A stretch of DNA of 64,000 bases from Pseudomonas xantholysinigenes (GTDB lineage Bacteria > Pseudomonadota > Gammaproteobacteria > Pseudomonadales > Pseudomonadaceae), in NCBI RefSeq assembly GCF_014268885.2, contig NZ_CP077095.1, positions 939,001 to 1,003,000 on the forward strand, given 5' to 3'. The position numbers and the translations under genes were made by a program. Below are positions 31,098 to 38,907 of the stretch, one piece after another (the stretch's first letter is position 1; every line of letters begins with the position of its first letter). The notes below the pieces were generated by a model. The model searched no databases and was not told the origin of the DNA. It worked only from the letters and a program-made list of their open reading frames with translations.

Positions 31098-31161
31098 TTC
31101 GTGGGTAAACCCGCACCCACAGAGATCACACCGACCCTGTGGGAGCGGGTTTACCCGCGAA
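31098..31161. repeat. REP pair between algW and the NIF3-like gene
   Basis: TTCGTGGGTAAACCCGCACC..CAG at 31098-31122 and CCTGTGGGAGCGGGTTTACC..GAA at 31136-31161. The left unit differs from its partner at two positions (a T for C and an A for T in the stem), keeping partial pairing. It lies in the divergent promoter region of algW and the NIF3-like gene. Confidence 0.85.
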
Positions 31162-31287
31162 TGGCGACGCCGCAGGCTTGGCCCCAGGCAACTGCCGCCG
31201 GTTTCCCCGAAGCCGGCGACGGCCCATAATGGCGGCCATTATAGGGCCTCGCGCCCAGCCGCAACGCCGAATTCGAGGAGATTTTTC

Positions 31288-32046
31288 ATGGCCGTCGCCC
31301 TCAATACCCTGGTCGAGGAAGCCGAGCGCTACCTGGGCAGCGCGAAGATCCCGGACTATTGCCCCAATGGCCTGCAGGTCGAGGGCCGCCCGCAGGTCAG
31401 CCGTATCGTCAGTGGCGTGACTGCCAGCCAGGCGCTGCTGGACGCGGCGGTCGACGCCGGGGCCGACCTGGTGCTGGTGCACCACGGGTATTTCTGGAAA
31501 GGCGAGAACCCGTGCATCACCGGCATCAAGCAACGCCGCCTGAAAACCCTGCTCAAGCACGACATCAGCCTGCTGACCTTCCACCTGCCGCTGGATGTAC
31601 ACCCGGAGGTGGGCAACAACGTGCAGCTGGCGCGCCAGCTGGACATCACCGTCGAAGGTCCGCTGGACCCGAACAACCCCAAGGTGGTCGGCCTGGTCGG
31701 CTCGTTGGCCGAACCGCTGTCGGTGCGCGATTTTGCCCGGCGCGTGCAGGAGGCCCTGGGCCGCGAGCCGTTGGTGGTCGAGGGTGAGCAAATGATCCGT
31801 CGGGTCGGCTGGTGCACTGGCGGCGGCCAGGGTTATATCGACAACGCCATTGCCGCCGGGGTCGACCTGTTCATCAGTGGCGAGGCCTCCGAGCAGACCT
31901 TCCACAGCGCCCGGGAGAACGGCATCAGCTTCATCGCCGCCGGTCACCACGCCACTGAGCGTTATGGTGTGCAGGCATTGGGTGATTACCTGGCGCGGCG
32001 CTTCGCGGTCGAGCACCTGTTCATCGATTGCCCGAACCCGATCTGA
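31288..32046 (+). CDS. NIF3-like dinuclear metal-binding protein
   Basis: Cytoplasmic protein of 252 aa of the NIF3/YbgI family, whose members hold two metal ions; the precise reaction is unsettled. Metal-ligand motifs: VLVHHGYFW and TFHLPLDVH in the N-terminal half, and AGHHATERYG near the C-terminus. The frame is open from 31057, but GAGGAG before ATG 31288 and the family length decide the start. In P. aeruginosa the homologue also lies beside algW and cysD. Confidence 0.92.
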   Translation: MAVALNTLVEEAERYLGSAKIPDYCPNGLQVEGRPQVSRIVSGVTASQALLDAAVDAGADLVLVHHGYFWKGENPCITGIKQRRLKTLLKHDISLLTFHLPLDVHPEVGNNVQLARQLDITVEGPLDPNNPKVVGLVGSLAEPLSVRDFARRVQEALGREPLVVEGEQMIRRVGWCTGGGQGYIDNAIAAGVDLFISGEASEQTFHSARENGISFIAAGHHATERYGVQALGDYLARRFAVEHLFIDCPNPI

Positions 32047-32072
32047 TCCACCGCAAGCGGCGGATATGCTTT

Positions 32073-32221
32073 CCTGTAGGAGCGGCCTTGCCGAGGCGTC
32101 GGACCGGTCGGAAAGGGCTGCAAAGCAGCCCCGGCGATCTATGCATCAACGCTGAAATCCTGGGGCTGCTGCGCAGCCCTTTCCGACCGGTCCGACGCCT
32201 CGGCAAGGCCGCTCCTACAGG
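32073..32221. repeat. Extended REP inverted repeat upstream of cysD
   Basis: Arms of about 60 bases (32073-32132 and 32162-32221), complementary except for two bases. Each arm is a TGTAGGAGCGGCC-class REP unit extended by CGAGGCGTCGGACCGGTCGG and a GGGGCTGC..GCAGCCCC hairpin. About 29 bases separate the arms. It is the longest inverted repeat in the window and could form a cruciform. Confidence 0.92.
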
Positions 32222-32366
32222 GATCTCGCATGGCCCAAACCCCTGGTCATATCGTTAGATTGTTTCGATCTAGGCGGCCTCCTAAATAGAATCAGGTGCT
32301 GTGATAAAGTGGCTCGCTCGAACACGGCCCGCAGGCCGTCCATAAGATCGTTTTTCGTGAGTAGCC

Positions 32367-33284
32367 ATGGTCGACAATCTGACGCACTTGAAACAGCTGG
32401 AGGCGGAGAGCATCCACATCATCCGCGAGGTGGCCGCCGAGTTCGACAACCCGGTGATGCTGTACTCGATCGGCAAGGATTCCGCGGTCATGCTGCACCT
32501 GGCGCGCAAGGCGTTCTTCCCGGGCAAGCTGCCGTTCCCGGTGATGCACGTCGACACCCAGTGGAAGTTCCAGGAGATGTACCGCTTCCGCGACAAGATG
32601 GTCGAAGAGATGGGCCTGGAGCTGATCACCCACGTCAACCCCGAGGGTGTGGCGCAGGGCATCAACCCCTTCACCCATGGCAGCTCCAAGCACACCGACA
32701 TCATGAAGACCCAGGGCCTGAAGCAGGCGCTGGACAAGCATGGCTTCGACGCCGCCTTCGGTGGTGCGCGCCGCGACGAAGAGAAGTCGCGGGCCAAGGA
32801 GCGGGTGTACTCGTTCCGTGACAGCAAGCACCGCTGGGACCCGAAGAACCAGCGCCCGGAGCTGTGGAACATCTACAACGGTAAGGTCAACAAGGGCGAG
32901 TCGATCCGCGTGTTCCCGCTGTCGAACTGGACCGAGCTGGACATCTGGCAGTACATCTACCTCGAAGGCATCCCGATCGTGCCGCTGTACTTCGCCGCCG
33001 AGCGCGAAGTGATCGAGAAGAACGGCACCCTGATCATGATCGATGACGAACGCATCCTCGAGCACCTCAGCGACGAAGAGAAGGCGCGCATCGTCAAGAA
33101 GAAAGTGCGTTTCCGTACCCTCGGCTGCTACCCGTTGACGGGCGCTGTCGAGTCCGAAGCCGAAACCCTGACGGACATCATCCAGGAAATGCTCCTGACG
33201 CGAACGTCCGAACGCCAGGGCCGTGTCATCGACCATGATGGCGCCGGTTCCATGGAAGACAAAAAACGCCAAGGCTATTTCTAA
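32367..33284 (+). CDS. cysD: CysD, sulfate adenylyltransferase small subunit
   Basis: ATP sulfurylase subunit (305 aa), which with CysN makes adenosine 5'-phosphosulfate from sulfate and ATP for cysteine synthesis. PP-loop [10 protein letters not shown], plus [15 protein letters not shown] and the C-terminal GRVIDHD segment. Usually directly followed by cysN; here a separate gene with inverted repeats lies between, beginning at the cysD stop codon itself. A long REP cruciform lies upstream. Confidence 0.96.
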   Translation: MVDNLTHLKQLEAESIHIIREVAAEFDNPVMLYSIGKDSAVMLHLARKAFFPGKLPFPVMHVDTQWKFQEMYRFRDKMVEEMGLELITHVNPEGVAQGINPFTHGSSKHTDIMKTQGLKQALDKHGFDAAFGGARRDEEKSRAKERVYSFRDSKHRWDPKNQRPELWNIYNGKVNKGESIRVFPLSNWTELDIWQYIYLEGIPIVPLYFAAEREVIEKNGTLIMIDDERILEHLSDEEKARIVKKKVRFRTLGCYPLTGAVESEAETLTDIIQEMLLTRTSERQGRVIDHDGAGSMEDKKRQGYF

Positions 33285-33314
33285 GCTTCAAGTTACAAGC
33301 GGCAAGCTGCAAGA
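33283..33314 (+). repeat. Left arm of AAGCTTCAAG inverted repeat beside the S23 gene
   Basis: AAGCTTCAAGTTACAAGCGG.. continuing to CAAGCTGCAAGAC, beginning within the cysD stop codon. Its imperfect inverse lies at 33741-33774. The same word, CAAGCTGCAAG, makes up the palindromic elements at 45837 and 46987. Confidence 0.65.
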
Positions 33315-33387
33315 CAGAAGCGGAGCGAGTAGTTTCTGATTTTTGTGGACTGCCGCCTGCACTGCGGGCGCACAGGGAGCACCTGCA

Positions 33388-33729
33388 GTGGATTTTGAGA
33401 AGTTGCTGGTTTGGCAGAGAAGCAAAAATTTAGCCGTTGAGATGTATCTAGCATTTGCTGACTGCCGGGATTTTGGATTCAGGTCTCAAATTACCCGTGC
33501 GGCGGTTTCGGTTCCTTCCAACATAGCTGAGGGAATGGAGCGCAGAGGGAGGCGAGAGAAAGCATGGTTCCTGAGCGTGGCGAAAGCATCCTGCGCAGAG
33601 TTGCGGACTCAACTGATCATCGCCGGTGAAATTGGTTATTTGCCTACTGAGTTAGCTAACGACTGGATTTCTGAAACCCGTGAGCTCTCCAGAATGCTTG
33701 CAGGTTTGATCAACAAAATTTCTAACTAG
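33388..33729 (+). CDS. S23 / four-helix-bundle protein inserted between cysD and cysNC
   Basis: Protein of 113 aa in the family of the 23S rRNA intervening-sequence protein (four-helix bundle). Conserved features: [58 protein letters not shown] and the long C-terminal helix. GTG 33388 is preceded by GGGAG at 33375-33379 and gives the usual length; a TTG 15 codons earlier is in frame but has no site. The gene is AT-richer than cysD and cysNC and sits in what is normally a tight operon. No rRNA is nearby. The molecular function of chromosomal members is not known; relatives include the Avd accessory protein of diversity-generating retroelements. Confidence 0.85.
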   Translation: MDFEKLLVWQRSKNLAVEMYLAFADCRDFGFRSQITRAAVSVPSNIAEGMERRGRREKAWFLSVAKASCAELRTQLIIAGEIGYLPTELANDWISETRELSRMLAGLINKISN

Positions 33730-33740
33730 TTGTACGCCGA

Positions 33741-33774
33741 CAAGCTTGCTGCTTGAAGCTTACAGCTTGGAGCT
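33741..33774 (-). repeat. Right arm of the inverted repeat, adjoining cysNC
   Basis: CAAGCTTGCTGCTTGAAGCT..GGAGCT, an imperfect complement of the arm at 33283-33314. Its end provides GGAG ten bases before the cysNC start, so cysNC translation now seems to depend on repeat DNA. Confidence 0.62.
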
Positions 33775-33782
33775 CGAATGCA

Positions 33783-35684
33783 ATGAGTCACCAATCCGAA
33801 CTGATCAGCGAGGACATCCTCGCCTACCTGGCCCAGCACGAGCGCAAGGAACTGCTGCGCTTCCTCACCTGCGGCAACGTGGACGACGGCAAGAGCACCC
33901 TGATCGGGCGCCTGCTGCACGACTCGAAGATGATCTACGAGGACCACCTCGAGGCCATCACCCGCGACTCGAAAAAGTCCGGCACCACCGGCGAGGAAGT
34001 CGACCTGGCGCTGCTGGTCGACGGCCTGCAGGCCGAGCGTGAGCAGGGCATCACCATCGATGTCGCCTACCGCTATTTCTCCACCGCCAAGCGCAAGTTC
34101 ATCATCGCCGACACCCCGGGCCACGAGCAGTACACCCGCAACATGGCCACCGGCGCGTCCACTTGCGACCTGGCGATCATCCTGGTCGACGCCCGCTACG
34201 GCGTGCAGACCCAAACCCGTCGGCACAGCTATATCGCCTCGTTGCTGGGCATCAAGCACATCGTCGTCGCGGTCAACAAGATGGACCTCAAGGGCTTCGA
34301 CGAGCAGGTCTTCGAGTCGATCAAGGCCGACTACCTGAAGTTTGCCGAGGGTATCGACCTCAAGCCGTCGAGCCTGCACTTCGTGCCGATGTCGGCGCTC
34401 AAGGGTGACAACGTGGTCAACCGCAGCGAGCGTTCGCCGTGGTACACGGGTCCGGCGCTGATGGAAATCCTCGAAACCGTCGAGATTGCCGGTGATCGCA
34501 ATGTCACCGACCTGCGTTTCCCGGTGCAGTACGTCAACCGCCCGAACCTGAACTTCCGCGGCTTCGCCGGTACCATCGCCGGTGGCGTGGTGCACAAGGG
34601 TGATGAGATCGTCGTGCTGCCATCGGGCAAGAGCAGCCGGGTCAAGTCCATCGTCACCTTCGAAGGCGAGCTGGAGAACGCCGGCCCAGGCCAGGCGGTC
34701 ACCCTGACCATGGAAGACGAGATCGACATCTCCCGCGGCGACCTGCTGGTGCATGCCGACAACGTGCCGCCGGTGACCGACCAGTTCGACGCCATGCTGG
34801 TGTGGATGGCCGAGGAGCCGATGCTCCCGGGCAAGAAATACGACATCAAGCGTGCCACCAGCTATGTGCCGGGCTCGATCGCCAGCATCACCCACAAGGT
34901 CGATGTGAACACCCTCGAGCAAGGCGCTGCCAGCGCGCTGCAACTCAACGAGATCGGCCGGGTCAAGGTCGCCCTGGACAGCGCCATCGCCCTGGACGGC
35001 TACGACAGCAACCGCACCACCGGCGCGTTCATTGTCATCGATCGCCTGACCAATGGCACCGTGGGTGCCGGCATGATCATCGCTCCGCCGGTTCTGCCGC
35101 ACGGCAGCACCGGCCAGCACGGCAAGCTGGCCCATGTGTCCACCGAGGAACGTGCCCTGCGCTTCGGCCAGCAGCCGGCTACCGTGCTGTTCAGCGGCCT
35201 GTCCGGCGCCGGCAAGAGCACCCTGGCCTATGCCGTGGAGCGCAAGCTGTTCGACATGGGCCGCGCGGTCTATGTGCTCGATGGTCAGAACCTGCGTCAC
35301 GACCTGAACAAGGGCCTGCCGCAGGACCGCGCCGGTCGTACCGAAAACTGGCGCCGCGCCGCCCATGTGGCGCGCCAGTTCAACGAGGCCGGCCTGCTGA
35401 CCTTGGCCGCGTTCGTCGCCCCGGATGCCGAAGGCCGCGAACAGGCCAAGGCGCTGATCGGCAAGGAGCGTCTGGTCACTGTCTATGTGCAGGCCTCGCC
35501 ACTGGCGTGCCGCGAGCGTGATCCGCAGGGGCTGTACGCCGCTGGTGGTGACAATATCCCGGGCGAGAGTTTCCCGTTCGATGTGCCGCTGGATGCCGAC
35601 CTGGTGATCGATACCCAGTCGGTCAGTGTCGATGAAGGTGTGAAGCTGGTGTTGGATGTGTTGCGTCAGCGTGGCGCGATCTGA
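33783..35684 (+). CDS. cysNC: CysNC, sulfate adenylyltransferase GTPase fused to APS kinase
   Basis: Fusion protein of 633 aa. Residues about 25-450 form the CysN GTPase ([28 protein letters not shown]) that powers ATP sulfurylase. Residues about 465-633 form APS kinase (P-loop GLSGAGKST from residue 472, then [12 protein letters not shown]), which makes PAPS. The fusion is usual in pseudomonads. The frame runs ten codons upstream into repeat DNA; ATG 33783 gives the normal start MSHQSELI. Ends before a strong terminator. Confidence 0.96.
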   Translation: MSHQSELISEDILAYLAQHERKELLRFLTCGNVDDGKSTLIGRLLHDSKMIYEDHLEAITRDSKKSGTTGEEVDLALLVDGLQAEREQGITIDVAYRYFSTAKRKFIIADTPGHEQYTRNMATGASTCDLAIILVDARYGVQTQTRRHSYIASLLGIKHIVVAVNKMDLKGFDEQVFESIKADYLKFAEGIDLKPSSLHFVPMSALKGDNVVNRSERSPWYTGPALMEILETVEIAGDRNVTDLRFPVQYVNRPNLNFRGFAGTIAGGVVHKGDEIVVLPSGKSSRVKSIVTFEGELENAGPGQAVTLTMEDEIDISRGDLLVHADNVPPVTDQFDAMLVWMAEEPMLPGKKYDIKRATSYVPGSIASITHKVDVNTLEQGAASALQLNEIGRVKVALDSAIALDGYDSNRTTGAFIVIDRLTNGTVGAGMIIAPPVLPHGSTGQHGKLAHVSTEERALRFGQQPATVLFSGLSGAGKSTLAYAVERKLFDMGRAVYVLDGQNLRHDLNKGLPQDRAGRTENWRRAAHVARQFNEAGLLTLAAFVAPDAEGREQAKALIGKERLVTVYVQASPLACRERDPQGLYAAGGDNIPGESFPFDVPLDADLVIDTQSVSVDEGVKLVLDVLRQRGAI

Positions 35685-35700
35685 TCCGTACCTTGCATGA

Positions 35701-35726
35701 AAAACCCCGCTTCGGCGGGGTTTTTT
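35701..35726 (+). terminator. Rho-independent terminator of cysNC
   Basis: Stem AAAACCCCGC / GCGGGGTTTT with a TTCG tetraloop and T-run to 35726, 17 bases after the stop codon. Confidence 0.95.
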
Positions 35727-35764
35727 GTTTGGTTCGGGAGAGCTGGGGCTGCTATGCAGCCCTT

Positions 35765-35790
35765 TCGCGACACAAGGCCGCTCCTACAGG
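35765..35790 (-). repeat. REP unit at the left side of the IS110 element
   Basis: TCGCGACACAAGGCCGCTCC..AGG, with a GGGGCTGC..GCAGCCC hairpin at 35745-35763. It faces the REP unit at 37033 across the insertion; together they are the two halves of a REP pair. Confidence 0.88.
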
Positions 35791-35824
35791 CGATCGCGTT
35801 CCCCCGTAGATACCGTCTTGACTC

Positions 35825-36796
35825 TCACCCCGCAAGAGGGATTTTGGGGTCAAACGGTATCCCCGACTTCACCACCCCGTAAACCAGGTGCAGCAGCTTG
35901 CGCATCGCCGCGCAGACGATCTGTTTGTAAGCTTTGTGCCGGCTGCTCAACCGCTCTGCCAGTTCCTTCACAACAGGGTTATGTCTGATTGAGACAGTGC
36001 CTGACATCCACAAGCCTGCACGCAGCCTTGAGGCGCCTGTACGCGAAATAGTGCTCTTACCTATGAACTCTCCCGATTGCTGCACCACTGGGTTTAAGCC
36101 TGAAAACGCGACAATCGCAGAAGGGCTTTGGTATTTCAGTGGATCGCCCAGTTCGGCGAGCAGCAACGTAGCAGTGGTGTCACCCAAACCATCAATCGAG
36201 GTAATCAGCTCACGTCGCTTGCGCAGGTCTGGATCATCATCGATCGTCTGCTCGATGGCCTTCCTGGTCTTTTCCAGCTCTTCGTTGATGTGCCCGATTA
36301 CGTCTTGAATCGACTGCTGTACCGCATCTAGTGCGACATCCAAACGATTCTGCTCCATCTGGCGCATTTCCTTGAGGTCGTCCAGTCGCCGCACCAGAGC
36401 ACGCAAGCGGCGCTGCGCAGGGGGCTCAGGCTCCCACTGGCGAAGCGAGACAGCCTTTTGTTGGCCATAGGCAGCAATGACTTTGGCGTCAGCCTTATCT
36501 GTTTTGACGCGCCGAAGCTCCACGTCAGCGAATTTCGCAATCACCGCCGGGTTCAGAATGCACACCCGATAACCTTGGTTGTGACAGTGCTCGGCCAGCG
36601 CTTCGTGATAGATGCCTGTAGCCTCCATAACAATCCAGGCGCCTGGTTCAGCATGGCGCTCAAGCCAGTCGCTAAACTGCCTGAACCCTCCAGGATCATT
36701 GGACAGCTTGGCTTTGGTGCGCATCTTGCCATTGGGGAGCGGGATGGCAATGTCGAAAGATTTTTTGGCGACATCAACGCCAACAAAGACGGACAT
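35825..36796 (-). CDS. IS110-family DEDD transposase
   Basis: Recombinase of 323 aa. The N-terminal RuvC-like DEDD domain has D8 (VGVDVAKKSFD), E58 (VMEATGIYHE), D100 and D103 (VKTDKADAK). A coiled-coil region lies at about 140-200. The C-terminal Tnp domain has LNPVVQQSGEF and STISRTGASRLR, with the serine used for strand attack. AAGGAGGAG before ATG 36796 fixes the start over an 11-codon upstream extension. Length and all key residues are intact, so it may be active. Confidence 0.93.
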   Translation of the reverse strand: MSVFVGVDVAKKSFDIAIPLPNGKMRTKAKLSNDPGGFRQFSDWLERHAEPGAWIVMEATGIYHEALAEHCHNQGYRVCILNPAVIAKFADVELRRVKTDKADAKVIAAYGQQKAVSLRQWEPEPPAQRRLRALVRRLDDLKEMRQMEQNRLDVALDAVQQSIQDVIGHINEELEKTRKAIEQTIDDDPDLRKRRELITSIDGLGDTTATLLLAELGDPLKYQSPSAIVAFSGLNPVVQQSGEFIGKSTISRTGASRLRAGLWMSGTVSIRHNPVVKELAERLSSRHKAYKQIVCAAMRKLLHLVYGVVKSGIPFDPKIPLAG

Positions 36797-36839
36797 GATC
36801 TCCTCCTTCAAACTACGAAAGTCGATCACCCTACACTCA

Positions 36840-37023
36840 GTTCAACCTTGTTAATGCGTGCTCACGCCGGGGGCGGGCACTAGATACCGTTCGAACTCGT
36901 CGAGTGGGGTTGGAAGACCAGAGCGTTATCTACAGTGCGGGCTTGATGCCCTTGGAGCGGCTCTGCTTCAAGGCCTTCCCTCGATGATCAGTCGAGAACT
37001 TTCGCCTCTAGGGAGGCGAAAGT
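36840..37023 (-). ncRNA. Candidate bridge RNA of the IS110 element
   Basis: Non-coding left-end DNA upstream of the transposase, where the IS110 group encodes its bridge RNA. On the minus strand, in order: a ten-base hairpin ACTTTCGCCT/AGGCGAAAGT (37023-36998); GCCGCTCC (36961-36954), identical to the REP target left of the cut; stem-loop GGGC-ATCAA-GCCC (36951-36939); CTGTAG (36935-36930), complementary to CT plus the right target ACAG; ACGGTATCTA (36890-36881), identical to the element's right end through the core; stem GTGC..GCAC (36880-36858); ACAAG (36851-36847), complementary to core CT plus left end TGT. This order matches target loop then donor loop. The ends of the RNA are guessed. 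Confidence 0.62.
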
Positions 37024-37032
37024 CGAGATACA

Positions 37033-37073
37033 AGGAGCGGCCTTGTGTCGCGAAAGGGGCGCGGAGCGCCCCC
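37033..37073 (+). repeat. REP unit at the right side of the IS110 element
   Basis: AGGAGCGGCCTTGTGTCGCG followed by a GGGGCGC..GCGCCCC hairpin. It lacks the usual CTGT at its outer edge because the IS joins there; those bases are replaced at the other border by CCGT (35804-35807). Confidence 0.88.
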
Positions 37074-37079
37074 AAGATG

Positions 37080-37559
37080 CTAGATATGTTTCTCGGACAC
37101 CGGAATCACCCGCCGCTCCTTCACTGCCTTGTACGAAAAACTCGAGTAAATCTCCTTCACCCCCGGCAACCGTTGCAGTACCTCCCGGGTGAATTCCCCA
37201 AACGACTCCAGGTCCCGCGCCAGGATCTCCAGCAAAAAGTCATAGCGCCCGGAAATGTTGTGGCAAGCGACGATCTCGGGGATCTCCATCAGCCGCCGCT
37301 CGAACGCCAGGGCCATCTCCTTGGTGTGCGAATCCATCATGATGCTGACGAAGGCAGTCACGCCAAAGCCCAGCGACTTGGGCGAGAGGATGGCCTGGTA
37401 ACCGGTGATGTAGCCGTTGTCTTCGAGTAGCTTGACCCGCCGCCAGCAGGGCGAGGTGGTCAGGGCGACCTGGTCGGCGAGTTCGGAAACGGTCAGGCGC
37501 GCATTGTCCTGCAGGGCGGCGAGCAGGGCGCGGTCGGTGCGGTCGAGCGACGAAGGCAT
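37080..37559 (-). CDS. mdeR: Lrp/AsnC-family regulator, likely MdeR
   Basis: Transcription factor of 159 aa. An N-terminal helix-turn-helix (LTVSELADQVALTTSPCWRRVKLLE) is followed by the AsnC ligand domain (PEIVACHNISGRYDFLLEI). GGAGGG precedes ATG 37559. It is divergent from mdeA, the arrangement described for the P. putida mde locus, where MdeR is a Lrp-like positive regulator of methionine gamma-lyase. The 127-base gap probably holds its operator, though no clear palindrome stands out. Its 3' end almost touches the REP beside the IS. Confidence 0.85.
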   Translation of the reverse strand: MPSSLDRTDRALLAALQDNARLTVSELADQVALTTSPCWRRVKLLEDNGYITGYQAILSPKSLGFGVTAFVSIMMDSHTKEMALAFERRLMEIPEIVACHNISGRYDFLLEILARDLESFGEFTREVLQRLPGVKEIYSSFSYKAVKERRVIPVSEKHI

Positions 37560-37686
37560 ATATTGCCCTCCAGGTTTTGTTTTTGTTGTTTTTCTTTCAA
37601 TAACAGCAGGCGAACGTGGGCAACTTTGGAAAAAACGCTGGAGCCCGGTGGCATAAGCTTATAGCAAACCACAAGAGGCTGTTGCC

Positions 37687-38883
37687 ATGCGCGACTCCAA
37701 CAACAACACCGGTTTTTCCACGCGGGCCATCCATCACGGCTATGACCCGCTGTCCCATGGCGGCGCGCTGGTGCCGCCGGTCTACCAGACCGCCACCTAT
37801 GCCTTCCCCACCGTCGAGTATGGCGCCGCCTGCTTTGCCGGCGAACAGCCCGGGCACTTCTACAGCCGCATTTCCAACCCGACCCTGGCCCTGCTGGAGC
37901 AGCGCATGGCCTCGCTCGAGGGCGGCGAGGCCGGGCTGGCCCTGGCCTCGGGCATGGGCGCGATCACGGCCACGCTCTGGACCCTGCTGCGTCCGGGCGA
38001 CGAGCTGATCGTCGGCAGTACCCTGTATGGCTGCACCTTCGCCTATCTGCATCACGGTATCGGCCAGTTCGGGGTGAAGATCCGCCATGTCGACCTTAAC
38101 GACATCCCGGCGCTGAAGGCGGCGATCACGGGGAAGACGCGGATGATCTACTTCGAAACCCCGGCCAACCCCAACATGCAACTGGTGGACATTGCCGCGG
38201 TGGCCGCGGCGGCCCGTGGCCATGACCTGAGCATCGTGGTCGACAACACCTACTGCACGCCTTACCTGCAGCAGCCTCTGACGCTAGGCGCCGACCTGGT
38301 GGTGCATTCGGCCACCAAGTACCTGTCCGGCCATGGCGACATCACCGCCGGCCTGGTGGTCGGGCGCAAGGCGCTGGTTGAGCGCATCCGCCTCGAAGGC
38401 CTCAAGGACATGACCGGCGCAGTACTGTCGCCCCACGATGCCTCGCTGCTGATGCGCGGTATCAAGACCCTGGCCCTGCGCATGGACCGCCATTGCGCCA
38501 ATGCCCGGCAGGTCGCCGAGTACCTGGAGCGCCAGCCTCAGGTGGAACTGTTGCACTACCCAGGCCTGCCGTCCTTCCCGCAGTACGCGCTTGCCCAGCG
38601 CCAGATGCGCCTGCCGGGCGGAATGATCGCCTTCGAACTCAAGGGCGGCATCGAGGCCGGGCGCCGTTTCATGAACGCCCTGCAGCTGTTCAGCCGGGCG
38701 GTGAGCCTGGGCGACGCCGAGTCGCTGGCCCAGCATCCGGCTAGCATGACCCATTCCAGCTATACCCAGGCAGAGCGCGCCGAGCATGGCATCTCGGAAG
38801 GGTTGGTACGGCTTTCGGTGGGCCTGGAGGACATCGACGACCTGCTGGCCGACATTGCCCAGGCCCTGAAGGCCTGTGCCTGA
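37687..38883 (+). CDS. mdeA: L-methionine gamma-lyase
   Basis: PLP enzyme (398 aa, identical in length to P. putida MdeA) that splits methionine into methanethiol, 2-oxobutanoate and ammonia. PLP lysine K211 in SATKYLSGHGD and the substrate-specificity cysteine C116 in LYGCTFAY, with Tyr 114, all at the known numbers. C116 separates it from cystathionine lyases. N-terminal GFSTRAIHHGYDP and YSRISNPT are Cys/Met-metabolism signatures. Followed after 24 bases by mdeB, which uses its 2-oxobutanoate product. Confidence 0.95.
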   Translation: MRDSNNNTGFSTRAIHHGYDPLSHGGALVPPVYQTATYAFPTVEYGAACFAGEQPGHFYSRISNPTLALLEQRMASLEGGEAGLALASGMGAITATLWTLLRPGDELIVGSTLYGCTFAYLHHGIGQFGVKIRHVDLNDIPALKAAITGKTRMIYFETPANPNMQLVDIAAVAAAARGHDLSIVVDNTYCTPYLQQPLTLGADLVVHSATKYLSGHGDITAGLVVGRKALVERIRLEGLKDMTGAVLSPHDASLLMRGIKTLALRMDRHCANARQVAEYLERQPQVELLHYPGLPSFPQYALAQRQMRLPGGMIAFELKGGIEAGRRFMNALQLFSRAVSLGDAESLAQHPASMTHSSYTQAERAEHGISEGLVRLSVGLEDIDDLLADIAQALKACA

Positions 38884-38907
38884 ACCGCCACGGACGAGGC
38901 TTGCACG

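Larger units (their letters stand above)
35810..37034 (-). mobile_element. IS110-family insertion sequence inserted in a REP pair
   Basis: Element of 1225 bases (counting one core copy), read on the minus strand. Its left end begins TGTATCTCGACTTTCGCC just after CT (37034-37033), and its right end finishes ACGGTAT followed by CT (35809-35808). Both borders therefore carry the dinucleotide CT, the typical IS110 core. Joining the flanks gives ..GCCGCTCCTACGGGGG.., a normal REP end, so the target was a REP terminus. There are no terminal inverted repeats, as in the family. The right end is only 15 bases beyond the transposase stop; the left end has 238 bases of non-coding DNA. Resembles ISPpu10-type elements known to occupy REP sequences. 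Confidence 0.8.

Noticed and set aside
36954..36975. GGAGCGGC and CAAGGCC as a decayed REP copy inside the IS left end
   Set aside because: Considered as the simple explanation, but the second segment is not needed, and the REP-edge word CTACAG and the donor-end words fall in the order of a bridge RNA; the guide reading explains more. It is not fully excluded.
37636..37655. Possible sigma-54 promoter for mdeA
   Set aside because: The GG and GC elements are nine bases apart instead of ten, and flanks fit poorly.
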